Origin: Ochotona curzoniae
Lineage: Eukaryota; Chordata; Mammalia; Lagomorpha; Ochotonidae
Direction: 5' to 3'
NCBI RefSeq assembly: GCF_017591425.1
Contig: NW_024465885.1
Coordinates: forward strand, 47,053,001 to 47,117,000
DNA length: 64,000 bases
Shown: in pieces, positions 1-12,052 of the stretch
Position numbering within the stretch: position 1 is the first letter of the stretch
Layout: each line of letters opens with the position of its first letter
The notes under the pieces: model-generated
Seen by the model: the letters and a program-made list of their open reading frames with translations, nothing else
Databases searched by the model: none
Told to the model about the DNA's origin: nothing
Translations under genes and position numbers: made by a program

Positions 1-68
<68 letters not shown>

Positions 69-180
69 TCCTTCTTTCTTTCTTTCCTTCCTTCCTTCCT
101 TCTTTCCTTCTTTCCTTTCCTTCCTTCCTTCCTTCCTTTCTTCCTTCCTTCCTTTTCTTCTTCCTCTTCCTCTTCCTCCT
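1..180. repeat. (TTTC)n/(TTCC)n microsatellite
   Basis: Pure TTTC units up to about position 69 shade into TTCC and then TTC/TCC units. On the other strand this is (GAAA)n and adjoins the 3' end of the minus-strand SINE at 200-445, so it probably grew from that SINE's A-rich tail. It may extend past the left edge of the window. Confidence 0.95.
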
Positions 181-199
181 CTTCTTCACTTTGGTTATT

Positions 200-445
200 T
201 TCATTGGAAAAGCATATTTACGGATAGAAGGTGAGACAGAGAGAAAGGCTGAAGCTGAGCAGATCTGATTGCAGGGGCCAGGAATTCCCTCTGGGCCATC
301 CTCTACTGGTTTCCTAGGCTATAAAGCAGAGAGCTGGAGGGGAAGCGGAGCATCTAGAACATGAATCGGAATCCATATGGGATCCTGATGCTTGAAAGTG
401 GAGGGCTAGCTTTTTGAACCATTGAGCTGGCCTTTCTGCGCCCCA
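200..445 (-). mobile_element. C-type lagomorph SINE
   Basis: It ends at ctggcctttctgcgcccc. The body (aggaattccctctgggccatc, agagagctggaggggaagc) and the tRNA-like head (atccatatgggatcctgatg) are all recognisable. It is old, with many substitutions. Confidence 0.8.
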
Positions 446-947
446 TCCAAATGCCTGCTTCTTAAAGCTCATTCTAGCTTTATTGTTCAGCATGAAGCTG
501 TCCTTGTCAAGAGTGGCCCTCATACAACAAAATAGAATGTAAGCAGGATCTATGGGTGGATGCCTGTTAACTTGACTTCTGCCAGGGAAGAGCATCCATG
601 CTCTATGCCTATATTCCTTGTAGCAGGTGAATACCAAAGGGAAACAGACAATTCCCATTCCCCTGTTTCAATGAAATGCCAAAGTCATCCCTCTTCCTTC
701 TTCCCAGTATTCTGCCCTCGGTGGGGGAAAAAGCTGAGCATGACAAGGAGCACAGCTGATTTTTCTGCACGTAAGAGGAGGCCCCGAAGCTTATTCTTAC
801 GGTAGTGTTGCCAATGATTTTAATGACTCAATGTGATTTTTAGTGAAATCTGATCTTCACCGCTCGGGGTGCCCCCAAAAAAGCTACCCCAAGGGGACTT
901 GTTGGTCTCAGCATTTAACATGTCACAGGAAGGTAACATTAGGAAGG

Positions 948-1161
948 GGCTGGTGTTGGGCCACAGTGGATTCAGCTGCCACCTGTTACTCCAGCATCCT
1001 TAAGTCCCTGTTGCACAAGTTCAGATCCAGCTCCCTGCTGATGTGCTTGGAAAGGTAGCAGAAGATGGCCCACCGGGGAGAGCCAGCTGAATTCCTGGCT
1101 TTGCCTGGCCCAGGCCTCGCTTTTATGGCCATCCAGGGAGTGAACCTGAATATGGAAAATC

Positions 1162-1194
<33 letters not shown>

Positions 1195-1230
1195 GTGTAA
1201 TTCTGCCTTTCAAATAAAGAAATTTTAAAC
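948..1230 (+). mobile_element. C-type SINE carrying an internal (GT)n
   Basis: It starts ggctggtgttgggccacagt and ends ctttcaaataaagaaatttt. About 37 bp of GT repeat (1161-1197) replaces the pyrimidine-rich part before the tail. Confidence 0.85.
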
Positions 1231-3667
1231 ATAGCATTAGGTAAAATAAAAGTAATAAAAACTCAAAGGAGTTTCTAAATAGCCAAGGCCCCCATAATTA
1301 AGACTTTACCACTCTCCAACTGGTTTTTGTTTGGAAACTCATGTTCGAACATGAGACCTTTGTTTCCTATATGAGTACATAAATAGGCACCTTTATTCCT
1401 CTGTGGTATTTATGCTTACAACAGCTTTTTGCTTTGCAACTTCTCTAGAAAGGACATTCCATCATCATTTGGACGTCAGCCTGTTAAGACACATTAAGGA
1501 AGAAACCTTATTAATGCATTTGCTTCTCCACTGCACACATCTTTCAGGACACAGGCCTGATTTATCCTGTTTTCCTTGGAATCTGTCCCCCGGGTCACAA
1601 ATGAAGCCAGTCCAGGTTCACGGCTACACTGTGAGCACTGGGCACAGGTGGTCAGAGCGATGCATGCACTTGCCCATGTGGACTGGTGAGGGCAGAGAGT
1701 TGATCTGCAGAGGGACACAGGAGGAAAGAGGTGGCTGGAGGAACAGAGATGGCTTCCAGGGTTCCCTGATTTCCTTGATCCTGATTACGTGGCATTTCTT
1801 GCCACTCTGGGTTGCATGAGGTACCCTTGTACTTCAACAAGAGCAATAGCAGTTATCTGTCATGTCATACTGAGTGTCTAGGGCTGTACCTTGCTCATTT
1901 CAACTTCACCATGCCCCTGTGACATTCCTACCGTTATGATGCTCAACTCACAGCTGGGGAAATTCAAGGGTTTCCAGCCATTGAGAACCCACTCAGCTCC
2001 CAAAGTGGAGGCTTGGGGCTCAGCGTCTGAGTCCCTGAGGCTCTGCTTGGTGGCACCTTAGGAGAGGAGGCCCTGTCCACCTAAGGGTGCAGGAGGACAG
2101 TCAGGAACCACCAGCCTCACATTATCCTGAGGGAGGGCCCTAAAGGGGAGCCAACTGTCCTAACATCTGGAACTCCTGGAGAGAGGGAAGAGGACTGAGT
2201 GGACAGCCTCTTCCTGCATTGGGCATAGGGGAGGGCCTGTGGCATGCAGAATGGGACCAAGAGGGCTGTCCCAAGTGCCACTGCCCCTCCTCCCCCAGGA
2301 AGCTGACTTCCTCTCACTCAGCTCTCCTGGTAACAGACCAGGTCAAGTGCATATTTACACCTCGAACGGGTCTGGGGCACCGACACCAGGCACTTCGTCC
2401 TGTGCAGTGCCCAGTGTTGTTGACTGTGCGGAAACAGCCTCAGCACACACTGCCGTGGCTGGGTGTCTGGGTGTCTGCCGTTGGGATGCCCAAGGACATC
2501 GGGTAGGGTGAATACATGTTCAAAAGCTGGGGCGTCCTGAGAGAAAAATGACCCCCCTGATATAATTGACACTCCAAGCACAGACCCACACAGATTTCAT
2601 TTCTTCCACGACGTCCTTGGCCTTGGCTCTGAACCTTACATGGCCATGTGTACAGTGCAGCCACAGGCCTGGACATCTTGGGGCTTCAGGCTGAGAACTG
2701 GCTCTCCCTCTTCATAGCTGCCACCACCTTTCTAGTCCCTTGGAGTTGACCCAGCTGTGGACCCGGATGGGATGCAGGAAGGAGCTGTCTCCCTGGCTGT
2801 TGCTGCATCAGGTGAACTTTGGGGCTACAGGTCAGCTTTCAGTGTCCACATTCAATTTGAAATGGCAGGGAAATAAACAAAAAGAAAGCACATTGTGAAA
2901 GTAGGTCCCTAGCCATGGCCCCAGGGACAGGAGAGTGGATTCTCTAGCCGGATCTGCCTTGGCTGGGCCCCATAGGAAGAGTGGCCTGGGAGGAGGTGCT
3001 CCTGCTCCCAGGGAGTCTGACTTGGGTGCTGGGCCAGCGGGTGGGGTTGCCCAAGTGTGTCCCCATGCCTCTGGCTCCCAGGGACCTGATGCTTTTCTTC
3101 CTGTAGCTCATCTCAATCTTTCCCTGTCCCTTTCTGCAACACAGCTCCCGTGGCTCCCTGGCTGCCCTGTGGGTCTTGCCCTCCTCCTGACCCGGAGGCC
3201 CCTGGGTACCACGCCCCTCCCCCCTCATCCATTTCTCTCTGTCTCAAGTGTTTTGACCATAACATTTTCTCCTGGCCAGGTGGCGAAGTCATCAGAGCTT
3301 CAGCTTCGTTATCTCCAAGTCACCCATTTATATTGGGGTCAGCAAGTCCTTAAAGTTCAGGGACCACTCTTTGGAAGCCCACCAGGCTGCCCCCAATCTC
3401 CCAACTGCTTCCCAGCAGAACTGGATGGACTTCCAGCATCCCCAACAGGGACCTTGGACAGTGCTCCAGATGGGGAGCGGGTAGAGCACCAGGCAGGGTA
3501 GGTGGGCATCCTTGCCAGAGTAGTTTGAGATAAAGCATTTCTTGGGCATTGACAGTACTGCTGCCTGGACACCAGGGGTGTCAGACTCATGCCTGTGAAC
3601 CTTCTGGTCCCTGAGCTGCCTGACCTGCAACTCAGCCACGAGTGACAACCCCCTCAAACCACCACAC
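1231..3667. other. Intergenic; no gene seen; probable MIR at about 1,880-2,055
   Basis: A worn MIR-like stretch (cagctggggaaattcaaggg, then agtggaggcttggggctcag) lies near 1,880-2,055. Everything else looks unique. The 188-codon plus frame at 2935-3501 shows no family features or splice logic and is taken as chance. Confidence 0.5.
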
Positions 3668-3925
3668 ACAACCTTCTTTTCCAATCCTCAAGTGGCTGCA
3701 ATGGATGAGGATGAGCCAATCCAGAGCCAGGAGAGAGGAATTTCTTGGGATCTTCCATGTTGGTGCAGAGGCCCATGGCCTTGGGCCATCCTTCGCTGCT
3801 TTTCCACACTACAAATAGAGAGCTGGATCAGAAATGTAGTAGCTAGGACACCAATCGGAGCCCCTATGGGATGCTGGCAGTGTGAGTGGAGGTTTGGCCT
3901 ACTATGCCATGACACTGGCCCCAGA
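3668..3925 (-). mobile_element. C-type SINE, head-to-head with the next
   Basis: Recognised by gtggctgcaatggatgagga, cttgggccatccttcgctgc and the head ctatgggatgctggcagtgt. The A-rich tail end is missing. Confidence 0.8.
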
Positions 3926-3967
3926 ATTGTGATTCTCGTACTCTTTGTAGAAAGCTAATAGGCTGAG

Positions 3968-4266
3968 TTGGGCATCTGGAACAGCAGTCAAGATGCTACT
4001 TGGGGTGCCGGCATCCCATGCTGGAATGCCCGGTTCAAGGCCCGAGTATTCTGTTTGCAGTCCGGCTTCCTGCTAAGGCACATCCTGAGAGGTAGCAGAC
4101 GATGGTCCCCAGCCCCCATGTGGGAGACTCAGATGAACTTCCAGGAATCATAGCTGCAGCCTGGCCCGGTGTGGGCATTTGGGGGAGTAAGCCAGTGAAT
4201 GGGAGATCTCTGCCCATCTGTGTCTCTGTCCTTTTCTCTGCCTCCTAAATAAAAGGAAAATAAAAG
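3968..4266 (+). mobile_element. C-type SINE
   Basis: It runs from gggcatctggaacagcagtc through ggtgccggcatcccatgctg to the tail aataaaaggaaaataaaag. It forms an inverted pair with the SINE just upstream. Confidence 0.85.
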
Positions 4267-4439
4267 AATGCCATAGTAATAAGGTCGGCTGCACAAAGAC
4301 TAACTGAACACCAGGTACAGAAGTCTTCACCGACTCAACATGTCTGTAATTACATCATTGCATTACATTTCTGCCTTCTTGGCAGAGGAAAACTTGCAAA
4401 GCTGTGCTAGTTATTGCTGATCTTCATCCACCACAGAGC

Positions 4440-4690
4440 TGCCGTGAACTGCTTACAAAGGATGACCTGGGCAGACAGAGGAAGGCCTGGGTCCTTGGGC
4501 CGCTGCACCTACGTGGGAGACCCGAAGGAAACTGCTAGCTCCTGGTTTCAGATTGGCTCAGTTCTGGGCTTGGCGGCCATTTGGGGAATGAATCAGCAGA
4601 TGGAAGATCTCTTTCTTTGTCTCTCCTACTCTTCCTGTGATTCGGCTTTTTGAATAAAAATGAATTGATTAAAAAAAATTTAAAAATCCC
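4440..4690 (+). mobile_element. 5'-truncated C-type SINE
   Basis: The tRNA-like head is missing. The body (tgggagacccgaaggaaact, gaatgaatcagcagatggaa) and tail remain. Confidence 0.8.
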
Positions 4691-5392
4691 CACACACAAA
4701 ATTTCAGTCACCCCCATAGCAGTTTTATTCTTGCTGAAGAATCACTTCATACATGAAGTAAATTTTCTAAATGAGTTTGCAAGTTTAAGCTGTTGAGTAC
4801 AAATCAACAATTTCTGCCACTGGAGTCTGCTAGGAAGCTCTAAAAACAAGTTTGCTCACCAAATAGGCTTTATGCAAATTCCACACAAGCCGTGACCTCC
4901 CAGCTCTCCAAGTTGCATCTGTAATTTCTTCCAGCTCATTTTATTATTCTGATAATGTTTATGGATGATCCAGTATTACTTTTTCAAATAATTAAAACAT
5001 AAAATGCACATTCAATAACTGAATAGATTATTTGTCTAGCTTGATGTAACAAGCAAATAACCGTGCATATCTGATTGGAGTGGAACACTGAGGCTGTTTT
5101 GCCAGACAGTTGGTTTTAGGTAGTGAGATTAAAAAAAAAATTAAATCCTTTTCTCTTCTAAAAATCTTTCCTCAGGTTCTTTCTAAGGACAAAGCCTTCT
5201 GGGAAAGAATATCTATGATTATGGTATTTTAAAAAATGAAAATAAAGCCACTCTAAGATAATAGGAACTTTGTTACTTAAAAGATGGTGCAGGCATATGA
5301 AGCAATATCATTGTTACAACAATATCATTGTTATTTGAAAAGTCAGTCATGTAAAATCCTATTTATAGTATGACCTCACTATTCCTTTTTAT
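4691..5392. other. Intergenic AT-rich sequence, nothing recognised
   Basis: Roughly 700 bp of unique-looking AT-rich DNA without a convincing frame, RNA gene or repeat. Confidence 0.5.
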
Positions 5393-5721
5393 TTTTTTAA
5401 AATTAGCCTTTTTCTTTAATTAGAAAGTCAGATAGACAGAGAGGAGGAGAGACTGAGAGGAAGATCTTCCATCCGATGATTCACTCCCCAAGAGAGCGCA
5501 ACGGCCGGTGTTGTGCCGATCAGGAGCCAGGAGCCTCTTCCAGGTCTCCCATGCGGGTGCAGGGTCCCACGGCTTTGGGCCGTCCTCGACTGCTTTCCCA
5601 GGCCACAAGCAGGGAGCTGGATGGGAAGCGGAGCTGCTGGGCTTAGAACCCGTGCCCATATGGGATCCTGGGCATTCAAGATGCTGACTTTAGCCACTAA
5701 GCCACAGCACCAGGTCCCACT
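5393..5721 (-). mobile_element. C-type SINE, nearly full length
   Basis: A young-looking copy that keeps gggtgcagggtcccacggct and gggagctggatgggaagcgg. This is the pika-like wording of the family. The head abuts the next SINE. Confidence 0.9.
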
Positions 5722-5747
5722 TTTCCTTTTAAAATACATACCTATAG

Positions 5748-6058
5748 GGGTCAGCATCGTGGCATAACCAGAAAAGCTGCTGCCTGTGACACCAGCATCC
5801 CATGTGGACTCTGATTCACGTCCCACTGCTCCATGTGCAGTCCAGCATCCTGCCAATGACCTTCAATAACAGTAGAAAATGGGCCAATTGCTCGGGCCCC
5901 TGCACCCACCTTGGGAGACTTGGGAGAACTTGCTGGCTTCAGCCTGGCCTAGCCTGCTGTTGTGGCCAGTTGGGAAGTGAACCAGCAACTGCAAGATTTC
6001 TTTGTCTCATTCTCCTTCTCTGTAATTCCGCCTTTCAAATAAAGAAATCTTAAAAAGG
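5748..6058 (+). mobile_element. C-type SINE
   Basis: It runs from ggggtcagcatcgtggcata to the tail ctttcaaataaagaaatctt. It stands head to head with the copy at 5393-5721, 26 bp apart. Confidence 0.88.
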
Positions 6059-7128
6059 AGAAGTACACACATACCCACACATTGAAAGGGACTACGTAGT
6101 TATTCTGGGTGGTGAGTTATGGAGGTCTCAAGCCTTGTTATTCTCTATAGTTTGAGGAGTTTCTACAACGAATATATAACATTGTAAAAAATAAATAATA
6201 CTTAGTTAAAAAAAAAACTGAAAATCTTACAAATCAGTTACAGAAGGCATTCTGTTTCACAATTGTTACTTATGCAGGTTCCGGATCATGAAACAATCAT
6301 TGCCAAAAGTTCAGGCTTTTGAACAAGGGTCTTTCTGACCTGCTCTGTGGATCTGCAGAATGCAAGCCCGGTGGATGGGTGCTGCTTTTTAACCACACAA
6401 GCTTTTTTCTCACCACAGTGTCCTGTGCTGGCTACTACTTACTCATCTTAGGGGCAACAGGCAGCTTCTGATAAGAACGGGCTGAAAGAGGTGAACACGA
6501 GGGCAAGTTTTGGGGACTTTACCGACCGGGTTTTCTTTGAAGCACTGGATATCTGATCTGATTTCGTTTACTTGAGATCTTTGAACAAATCCCAAACAGG
6601 TATGTCTGGGAAGGAAAGGGTTAAGGCTAGTGGCCCTGCTTGATCTAGGATTTGTTTGGGAATCTCTTATCTGGGTGGCTGCTGACAGCAATCAACATTT
6701 TTTAAATACTCAGGAACCGGAGGAGATTAGGAAGGCAGCAATATGTGGCAAATGCTCCCTGATCAATTCTGTAGATCCACTCAGAACCCACATCTGAGCG
6801 GAACATATGAAGCCAGCTCCAACCAAAACAGAACAGATAAAACGTCCCTTCAGACCTGCCATGCAGCTGCCCCCACGGTGTGTGGTCCCTGGAAGATCAT
6901 TGATTCTGCAAAATGAAGTTCAAAAAGGCAAAGATATCATTGACTTTGACCGGACACTGACTAACTGCTGCAAATGGACCCCGATGTTGGCAGTAGCACG
7001 CGGGCCGGGAAGGACGTAGGATTATTCTCAAGGTTGAGTGATGGTCACTTCTGCTGTACTGTCCCTGTCTGAGGTTGTGCCTGGGAATTTCACTCGAGAG
7101 ACAAAAGGCTGTGTCTGTTCAGCCGGGG
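6059..7128. other. Intergenic unique sequence downstream of the candidate exon
   Basis: No repeat is recognised. If the minus-strand exon at 7129-7385 is real, this holds its 3'UTR, but I see no AATAAA on that strand between 6,400 and 7,128. Confidence 0.4.
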
Positions 7129-7385
7129 TCAGATGTGGTGGCGGACCATAATGGTAGCAGACCAGTAGTCCAGGGTGACGGCAGATTCATCATTGATAGA
7201 ATCTCCGACCCGGGCTGACAGTCCTTTAATTTGTGCGCCTTCGTGGCCGGGGGCCATGATTTCCAATTGCCTTTTCATCTTGTAGCAGTTCATCTGTCTT
7301 CCAAACACATCACATTTAATCTCCACATGAGATGTTGACGGAATTTGGTCTGTAGGAGCCATTGGACTTGTTTGAATGATATCTT
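7129..7385 (-). other. Unidentified candidate terminal exon (84 codons plus stop)
   Basis: A strong minus-strand acceptor (ACACTTTTTCCCCCTAG) precedes base 7385. The frame stays open for 84 codons to TGA at 7131-7129 and ends SATIMVRHHI. The sequence is balanced rather than low in complexity (for example MNCYKMKRQLEIMAPGHEGA), and no SINE overlaps it. I do not recognise the protein. Reading on upstream through the acceptor gives a hydrophobic stretch (IIFAIFLAILMSLLHFF), so the alternative is a retrocopy coding for a membrane protein. No AATAAA is evident downstream to 6,400. Confidence 0.3.
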
Positions 7386-7625
7386 CTAGGGGGAAAAAGT
7401 GTAAAAGACTCATTAAAATGGCCAAGAAGATGGCAAATATGATGGTTTGGTAGTCATTGGAGGTTGTTACAGATCCCCATGTACAAAACTATTGTCTCTT
7501 GCTGCACCTTCAAAACAGTTTAATTGTGATGCCGCTGATGGCTCTAGATGAGAACTTCTTTCAATTTTTTTTTCTTCCTCATTTGGTGAGCATAAGCATG
7601 GCACCCACCCCTGTGTTTGGCATTC

Positions 7626-7939
7626 AAAGGCTGGTGTGTGGCAGAATGGGTTAAGCTGCCTCTTGCCATGCCAGCATCCTGTATCAGGGCAACTGTTGGA
7701 GGCCTGTGGCTGCCCATTTTGAATCCAGCTCCCAAGTACCTAGGAGGGCAGTGCAGGCTGGCTCAAGCACTTGGCTTCCGGCTGCCCACCAGATGGAGTT
7801 CTAGTTCTGGGCTCCTTGCTTGGTCTGGCCCAGCCCAGCCATTGTAAACATTGAGGGAATGAACTAAGAGATAGAAGATTTCTCTATATCTCCCTCTACC
7901 TTTTCCTTTGTCACTTTGTCTTCCAAGAAAAAAAAAATT

Positions 7940-8003
<64 letters not shown>

Positions 8004-8004
8004 A
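7626..8004 (+). mobile_element. C-type SINE with (GAAA)n tail
   Basis: The body ends near 7938. The tail has grown into about 65 bp of GAAA units (7939-8004). The head ggctggtgtgtggcagaatg and the middle ttgcttggtctggcccagcc are clear. Confidence 0.87.
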
Positions 8005-8798
8005 AACAAGCTTTTTATTAAAAAAAAAAAAAGGCAAAATCAGGCAAGTTTCTGTGAAGATAAAGTAAGAGGAGCTGAGCTGTCTTGGGACCCAGATGTG
8101 GCCTGCAGAGCCTGGTCAGAGTGGGACAGCAGTGGGAGCCAGGGTCAGTTTCACCAGCAGGCTCTGCGGATTCCTGAATGTGATTCTCACATTCCTGCCG
8201 TGTGAGACTCAGTCCTTAGAAGAGGTCTCTCCATCTAAGCAAGAAAATAAAGGTTTCGAGGGGGAATCTCCAAAGACCCCAAGTTGGAATGAAGCAAGGA
8301 TTGAAGATCACAGCATCTAGGTCAGCCCTGACCTTAAACCCCATCACTTAACAGGATGTGCTCTGTTCTTGAAGGAGGGGGCAGGCTGGGAGGACCCTGA
8401 GTGTGAGTAGGCGCAGGGAGGCAGCAGAGACCAGGAAGCAGGGCAGGATAACCAGAGAGGGCAGGGCTTTGCCTTGTCCTAGAGAGAGGTGGCCCGGTAT
8501 TTCTGGGGTGCTGTCCTATGGGCTAGGAGTTCAGCCAGGCCTTGCCGATAAGCTGGCGGGACAGATGGGCCTGCTGTGCCATGTGTAACAGGTGAGCATG
8601 AAGTGTTGGCTGTGAAGATGACCACAGAGAAAGGAAAGATGTGTATAAGTGGTCTGATGCACTCTGGGGAAACTGGGCAGCTACTCGGAGACAGTGAGGT
8701 CAGAGGAGGGGGAGAAGGAAGGAGCGTCTCAGGTGTGGGGCCGTCTGATACTCCCAGGGAGCTCAGTGCAGCAGGCGCTTGGAAGAAGTCCTTTGCTT
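8005..8798. other. Intergenic unique sequence, nothing recognised
   Basis: G-rich and moderately GC, with no supported exon, RNA gene or repeat. Confidence 0.45.
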
Positions 8799-9068
8799 TT
8801 TTTCTTTTTAAAGATTTGTTTATTTGAAAGGCAAAGGGAGAGAGAGATCTTCCATTCACTGCTTTACTCTTCAAATGGCTGCAAAGCTTGGGACTGGGCC
8901 AGGCTGAAACCAGGATCCAGGAACTCCTTCCAGATCTCCCAGGCACTCGGGCCACCCTCCACCATTTTTGTAGGAGTACCAGGAAACAGCTGAATTGGAA
9001 GTGGACCAGCTGGGATTCAAATTGGCACTCTAAAATAGGATGCTGACCTTGCAAGTGGTGGCTTCACT
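8799..9068 (-). mobile_element. C-type SINE
   Basis: It starts ttttaaagatttgtttattt, followed by aggcaaagggagagagagat. The head end (taggatgctgaccttgcaag) is intact. Confidence 0.85.
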
Positions 9069-9649
9069 CTGTAAGTTCTCTCCCGGAGGGAGGAGTCAGT
9101 CCTCACACTCCCCTTGAGATGGTTGGACAAGAGGCTGGCAGTGCTGAGAACGGGCATGGGTGTTGGCACACACACATAAAGCTCCTCTGGTAGGTAGGAG
9201 TTCCCCAGAATGACAGAGAAGATGACTCTCCAGTTCTTTCTCTCTCGCTCCTTCCCTCCGTTCATTTGTCATCTAGCACTTTAGAAGCTGTGGCAGGGTG
9301 GTGGTAGCACATCCTTGTGGGTGAGCCCACACTTTCCCTGGAGGTCTTTGGAGATGGAATTGCATTCAGGATCTGGACACAGGGAGATTTCCCTGGATCA
9401 CCCAGCTGGCCTCTAATTCAACCGGACGTCGTTTTATGAGTGATCTGATACACGCTGACAGGGAGGGGCCCTGAAGGCTGACACTGGAGGACAGAGATGT
9501 AAGCTGTGGAATGCAGTCACTGCAGGTTGCACAAGATGGGATGTCTTTTACCTTGGAGTTTCAGGCAGGTGCTCATTTCTACCTGCCACTCGATATGAGA
9601 CTGATCTTGGATCTCAGCCTCTAAGACTCAGATCATATATTTTAGCTAT
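9069..9649. other. Intergenic unique sequence, nothing recognised
   Basis: About 580 bp between two SINEs with no supported gene or repeat. Confidence 0.45.
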
Positions 9650-9962
9650 TGAGGCCCATGTGGTGGCACAGCGGGTAAAGTCACAGTGGGTAAAGCTAGC
9701 ATTCCATGTGGACACTGGTTTGAGACCCGTCTACCCCACCCTCGATCCTGCTCCCTACTAATACACCTGGGAAAGTAGCAGGAGGTGGTCCATCCGAGTC
9801 CTCAGGCCCCTGCATTCATGTAGGAGACCTACAGGAGCTGTGGGTTACTAACTTCAGCCTGGCCCAGACACAGCCATTGCAGCCAATTGGGGAATGCATC
9901 AGAGGATGGAAGATCTCAAAATTTCATATTAATAAACAAATCTTTAACAATAAATAAATAGC
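9650..9962 (+). mobile_element. C-type SINE, tail-to-tail with the next
   Basis: It runs from gaggcccatgtggtggcaca to the tail ataaacaaatctttaacaat. It has a short internal repeat of the head motif (gtaaagtcacagtgggtaaa). Confidence 0.85.
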
Positions 9963-9997
9963 TGAATAAAGTAATCTCTGTTATTTTGAGCCACTAA

Positions 9998-10304
9998 TTA
10001 AAAAAATTAAAGATTTATTGATTTTACTTGGAAGTCAGAGTTACAGAGAAAGAGAGGGAGAGAAACAGAGAATGATCTTTCAACTTCTGGTTCACTTCCC
10101 AAGTGGTTGCAATGGCCAGAGCTGAGCCAGTTCGAAGCCAGGAACTTCCTCCAGGACTCCCACAGGGGTACAGGTCCCAGGGATGTGAGCCATCCTGTAC
10201 TCCTTTCCCAGGTCATCACAAGGGAGCTGGATGGGAAGCAGAGCAGCTGGGACTGGCATCAGCAGCTGTTGGGTTAGTGTAAGCCACTGCACTGGCCTCT
10301 ACCA
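9998..10304 (-). mobile_element. C-type SINE
   Basis: It starts aaaaaaattaaagatttatt and ends at the head ccactgcactggcctctacc. With the previous copy it makes an inverted pair 35 bp apart. Confidence 0.86.
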
Positions 10305-10731
10305 CCGATTTTGAGGTGATTTATTAGGACATGAGTATCACAATGGACAAAGATTGATGGAGATGAAAGGCTCCAGGGTGGTGGCCATAGGAAATGCATC
10401 ACAGGATGAGACCTTCAGGTCCCTAGAGGTCCTGGGGGGCAAGCACAGGCTTGCTGTTGTTCTAAAGATGCAAATTAGAGGTTCCAGAAGGTACTGTGAT
10501 GTGGCCATTGGCTGCTCCAACGCGAAGTGGAGGAACTGGGGTTTGAACTCTGGTCTGAGGAGGACAAAGCCTCTTTTCACTTTGCCCCTTGGAGGCTGGC
10601 CATTGTAATGCATGTTTGTTCATTACTCGGTCCTTGGTAGCAGTGGAATCATCCCAGTTGGGATTACACACCTTTCCTTCACTGAACTAGCAGAAGTGGA
10701 ACAGCTGGAGATTTCGGAGTCATTTCTGGCA

Positions 10732-10768
<37 letters not shown>

Positions 10769-12052
10769 CTAAATACACCAAAGGAGAAAAAAATGGTGTC
10801 CTTAGGGTAGCAGCATATGTGTGTGTATGTGTGTGTGTGTGTGAGAGACTGTCTGGGGAGACATTGCATGAAAGGAAGATGGCAACTGGAACTTTCTGGG
10901 TATTTGGAGCCGAGATTATAAACTGAAAAATGCCTTACCCACGCTTTTGGTTTTGAAGATCCCTCGCCTCTCAACATGAGGCCTCCCTCCCCACGGTCTG
11001 TCCCCTCTCAGAGTGGCCCAGCATGCTTGTTACATACATGGATTCCAGAGCCTTCCGGACTTTCCAGAGCTGGGAACTAGCCTGGGAGAGCTCCCCTGTG
11101 CTTCCTGGCCCCGTGAAGACTGCAAAGTCAATATTTCAGCTCCTTCTGGCAAGCACAGCCAGCTTTGTCACTGGCTGGCGGAGAGGGACGTGTGAGTCAG
11201 GCTGGCCTGTGGTGGGGCCTGGGGGCCCTGCAGCAGCAGCTGAGGCAGGCTGAGTCACCGTGCCTTCTGCTAGGCCAGGACCATGCAGACAGGCTTTGGA
11301 ACACAAGTGCACCATCCAGGTGCCTGCGTCCCTGGGTGAGACATGGGAGTCACTGTGCCACCCTGGCTGGGCACACTGTCACCTGTAAGCTTGGGTGCTC
11401 TGGATTTGCTGAAGAGGCCTTAGGCACAGATTGAATCGCTGATTTCCTCTGTATCACGTACATCACCTAAATCTTGATCCACAAACGTCTTTGTTCAAGA
11501 ATTGGGACGATGTTCCGTGACACCATCGTTTGCGATTCTTTGACCCCTTTCGTTCTGATTGACATCCCCGTCGTATTTCTAGCATCTGGGGGCCTCGTGT
11601 GATGATGAGATGCGAAGGGCATGAGAACACCCAGTCCTTGACCACAGTTCATATAGACAAACACTGTGCTTGCCCATGTGGCCCATTCAGACTCCTGGCT
11701 ATCTCAAAGTGCTGCTGTTTGAAGAACAAACTTGTGTCATGTTCAGCCATGGAAGTGTCAGGGTTGTTGTCATGGCTTGGCAAACTATCCCAATCAGAAA
11801 AGGGCAGATAAGTGACTTTTTGCCCACCCCACTGTGGTGGATGCATCACAGTTAACCCGACTGAGGGAAGATAATCTGTACCTAGCGAGACAAGTTCAGC
11901 TCCCCAGCCTTCTTCCTTATTCTGCTTTCCTTGCCAATGCTCTAAGTCTATACAATGTCGTTGACTGGTTGGTCGACAATGTGCAATGTACTAGGTTCTG
12001 GGAATTGCTGCAAACTGCTTCGTTAGGTCTATGCATTTAGAGCTGTTAGTAT
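10305..12052. other. Intergenic; T-run, (GT)n, otherwise unique
   Basis: A run of about 25 T (10738-10762) and a GT repeat (10818-10842) are the only simple repeats. The stretch 11,440-11,640 keeps an unusual number of CpGs for non-island DNA (for example tgggacgatgttccgtgaca), but I recognise no gene in it. Confidence 0.45.

Noticed and set aside
2935..3501. 188-codon plus-strand open frame
   Set aside because: No recognisable domain and Ser/Pro/Leu-rich chance composition. It is overlapped by frames on the other strand and lacks splice or promoter signs.
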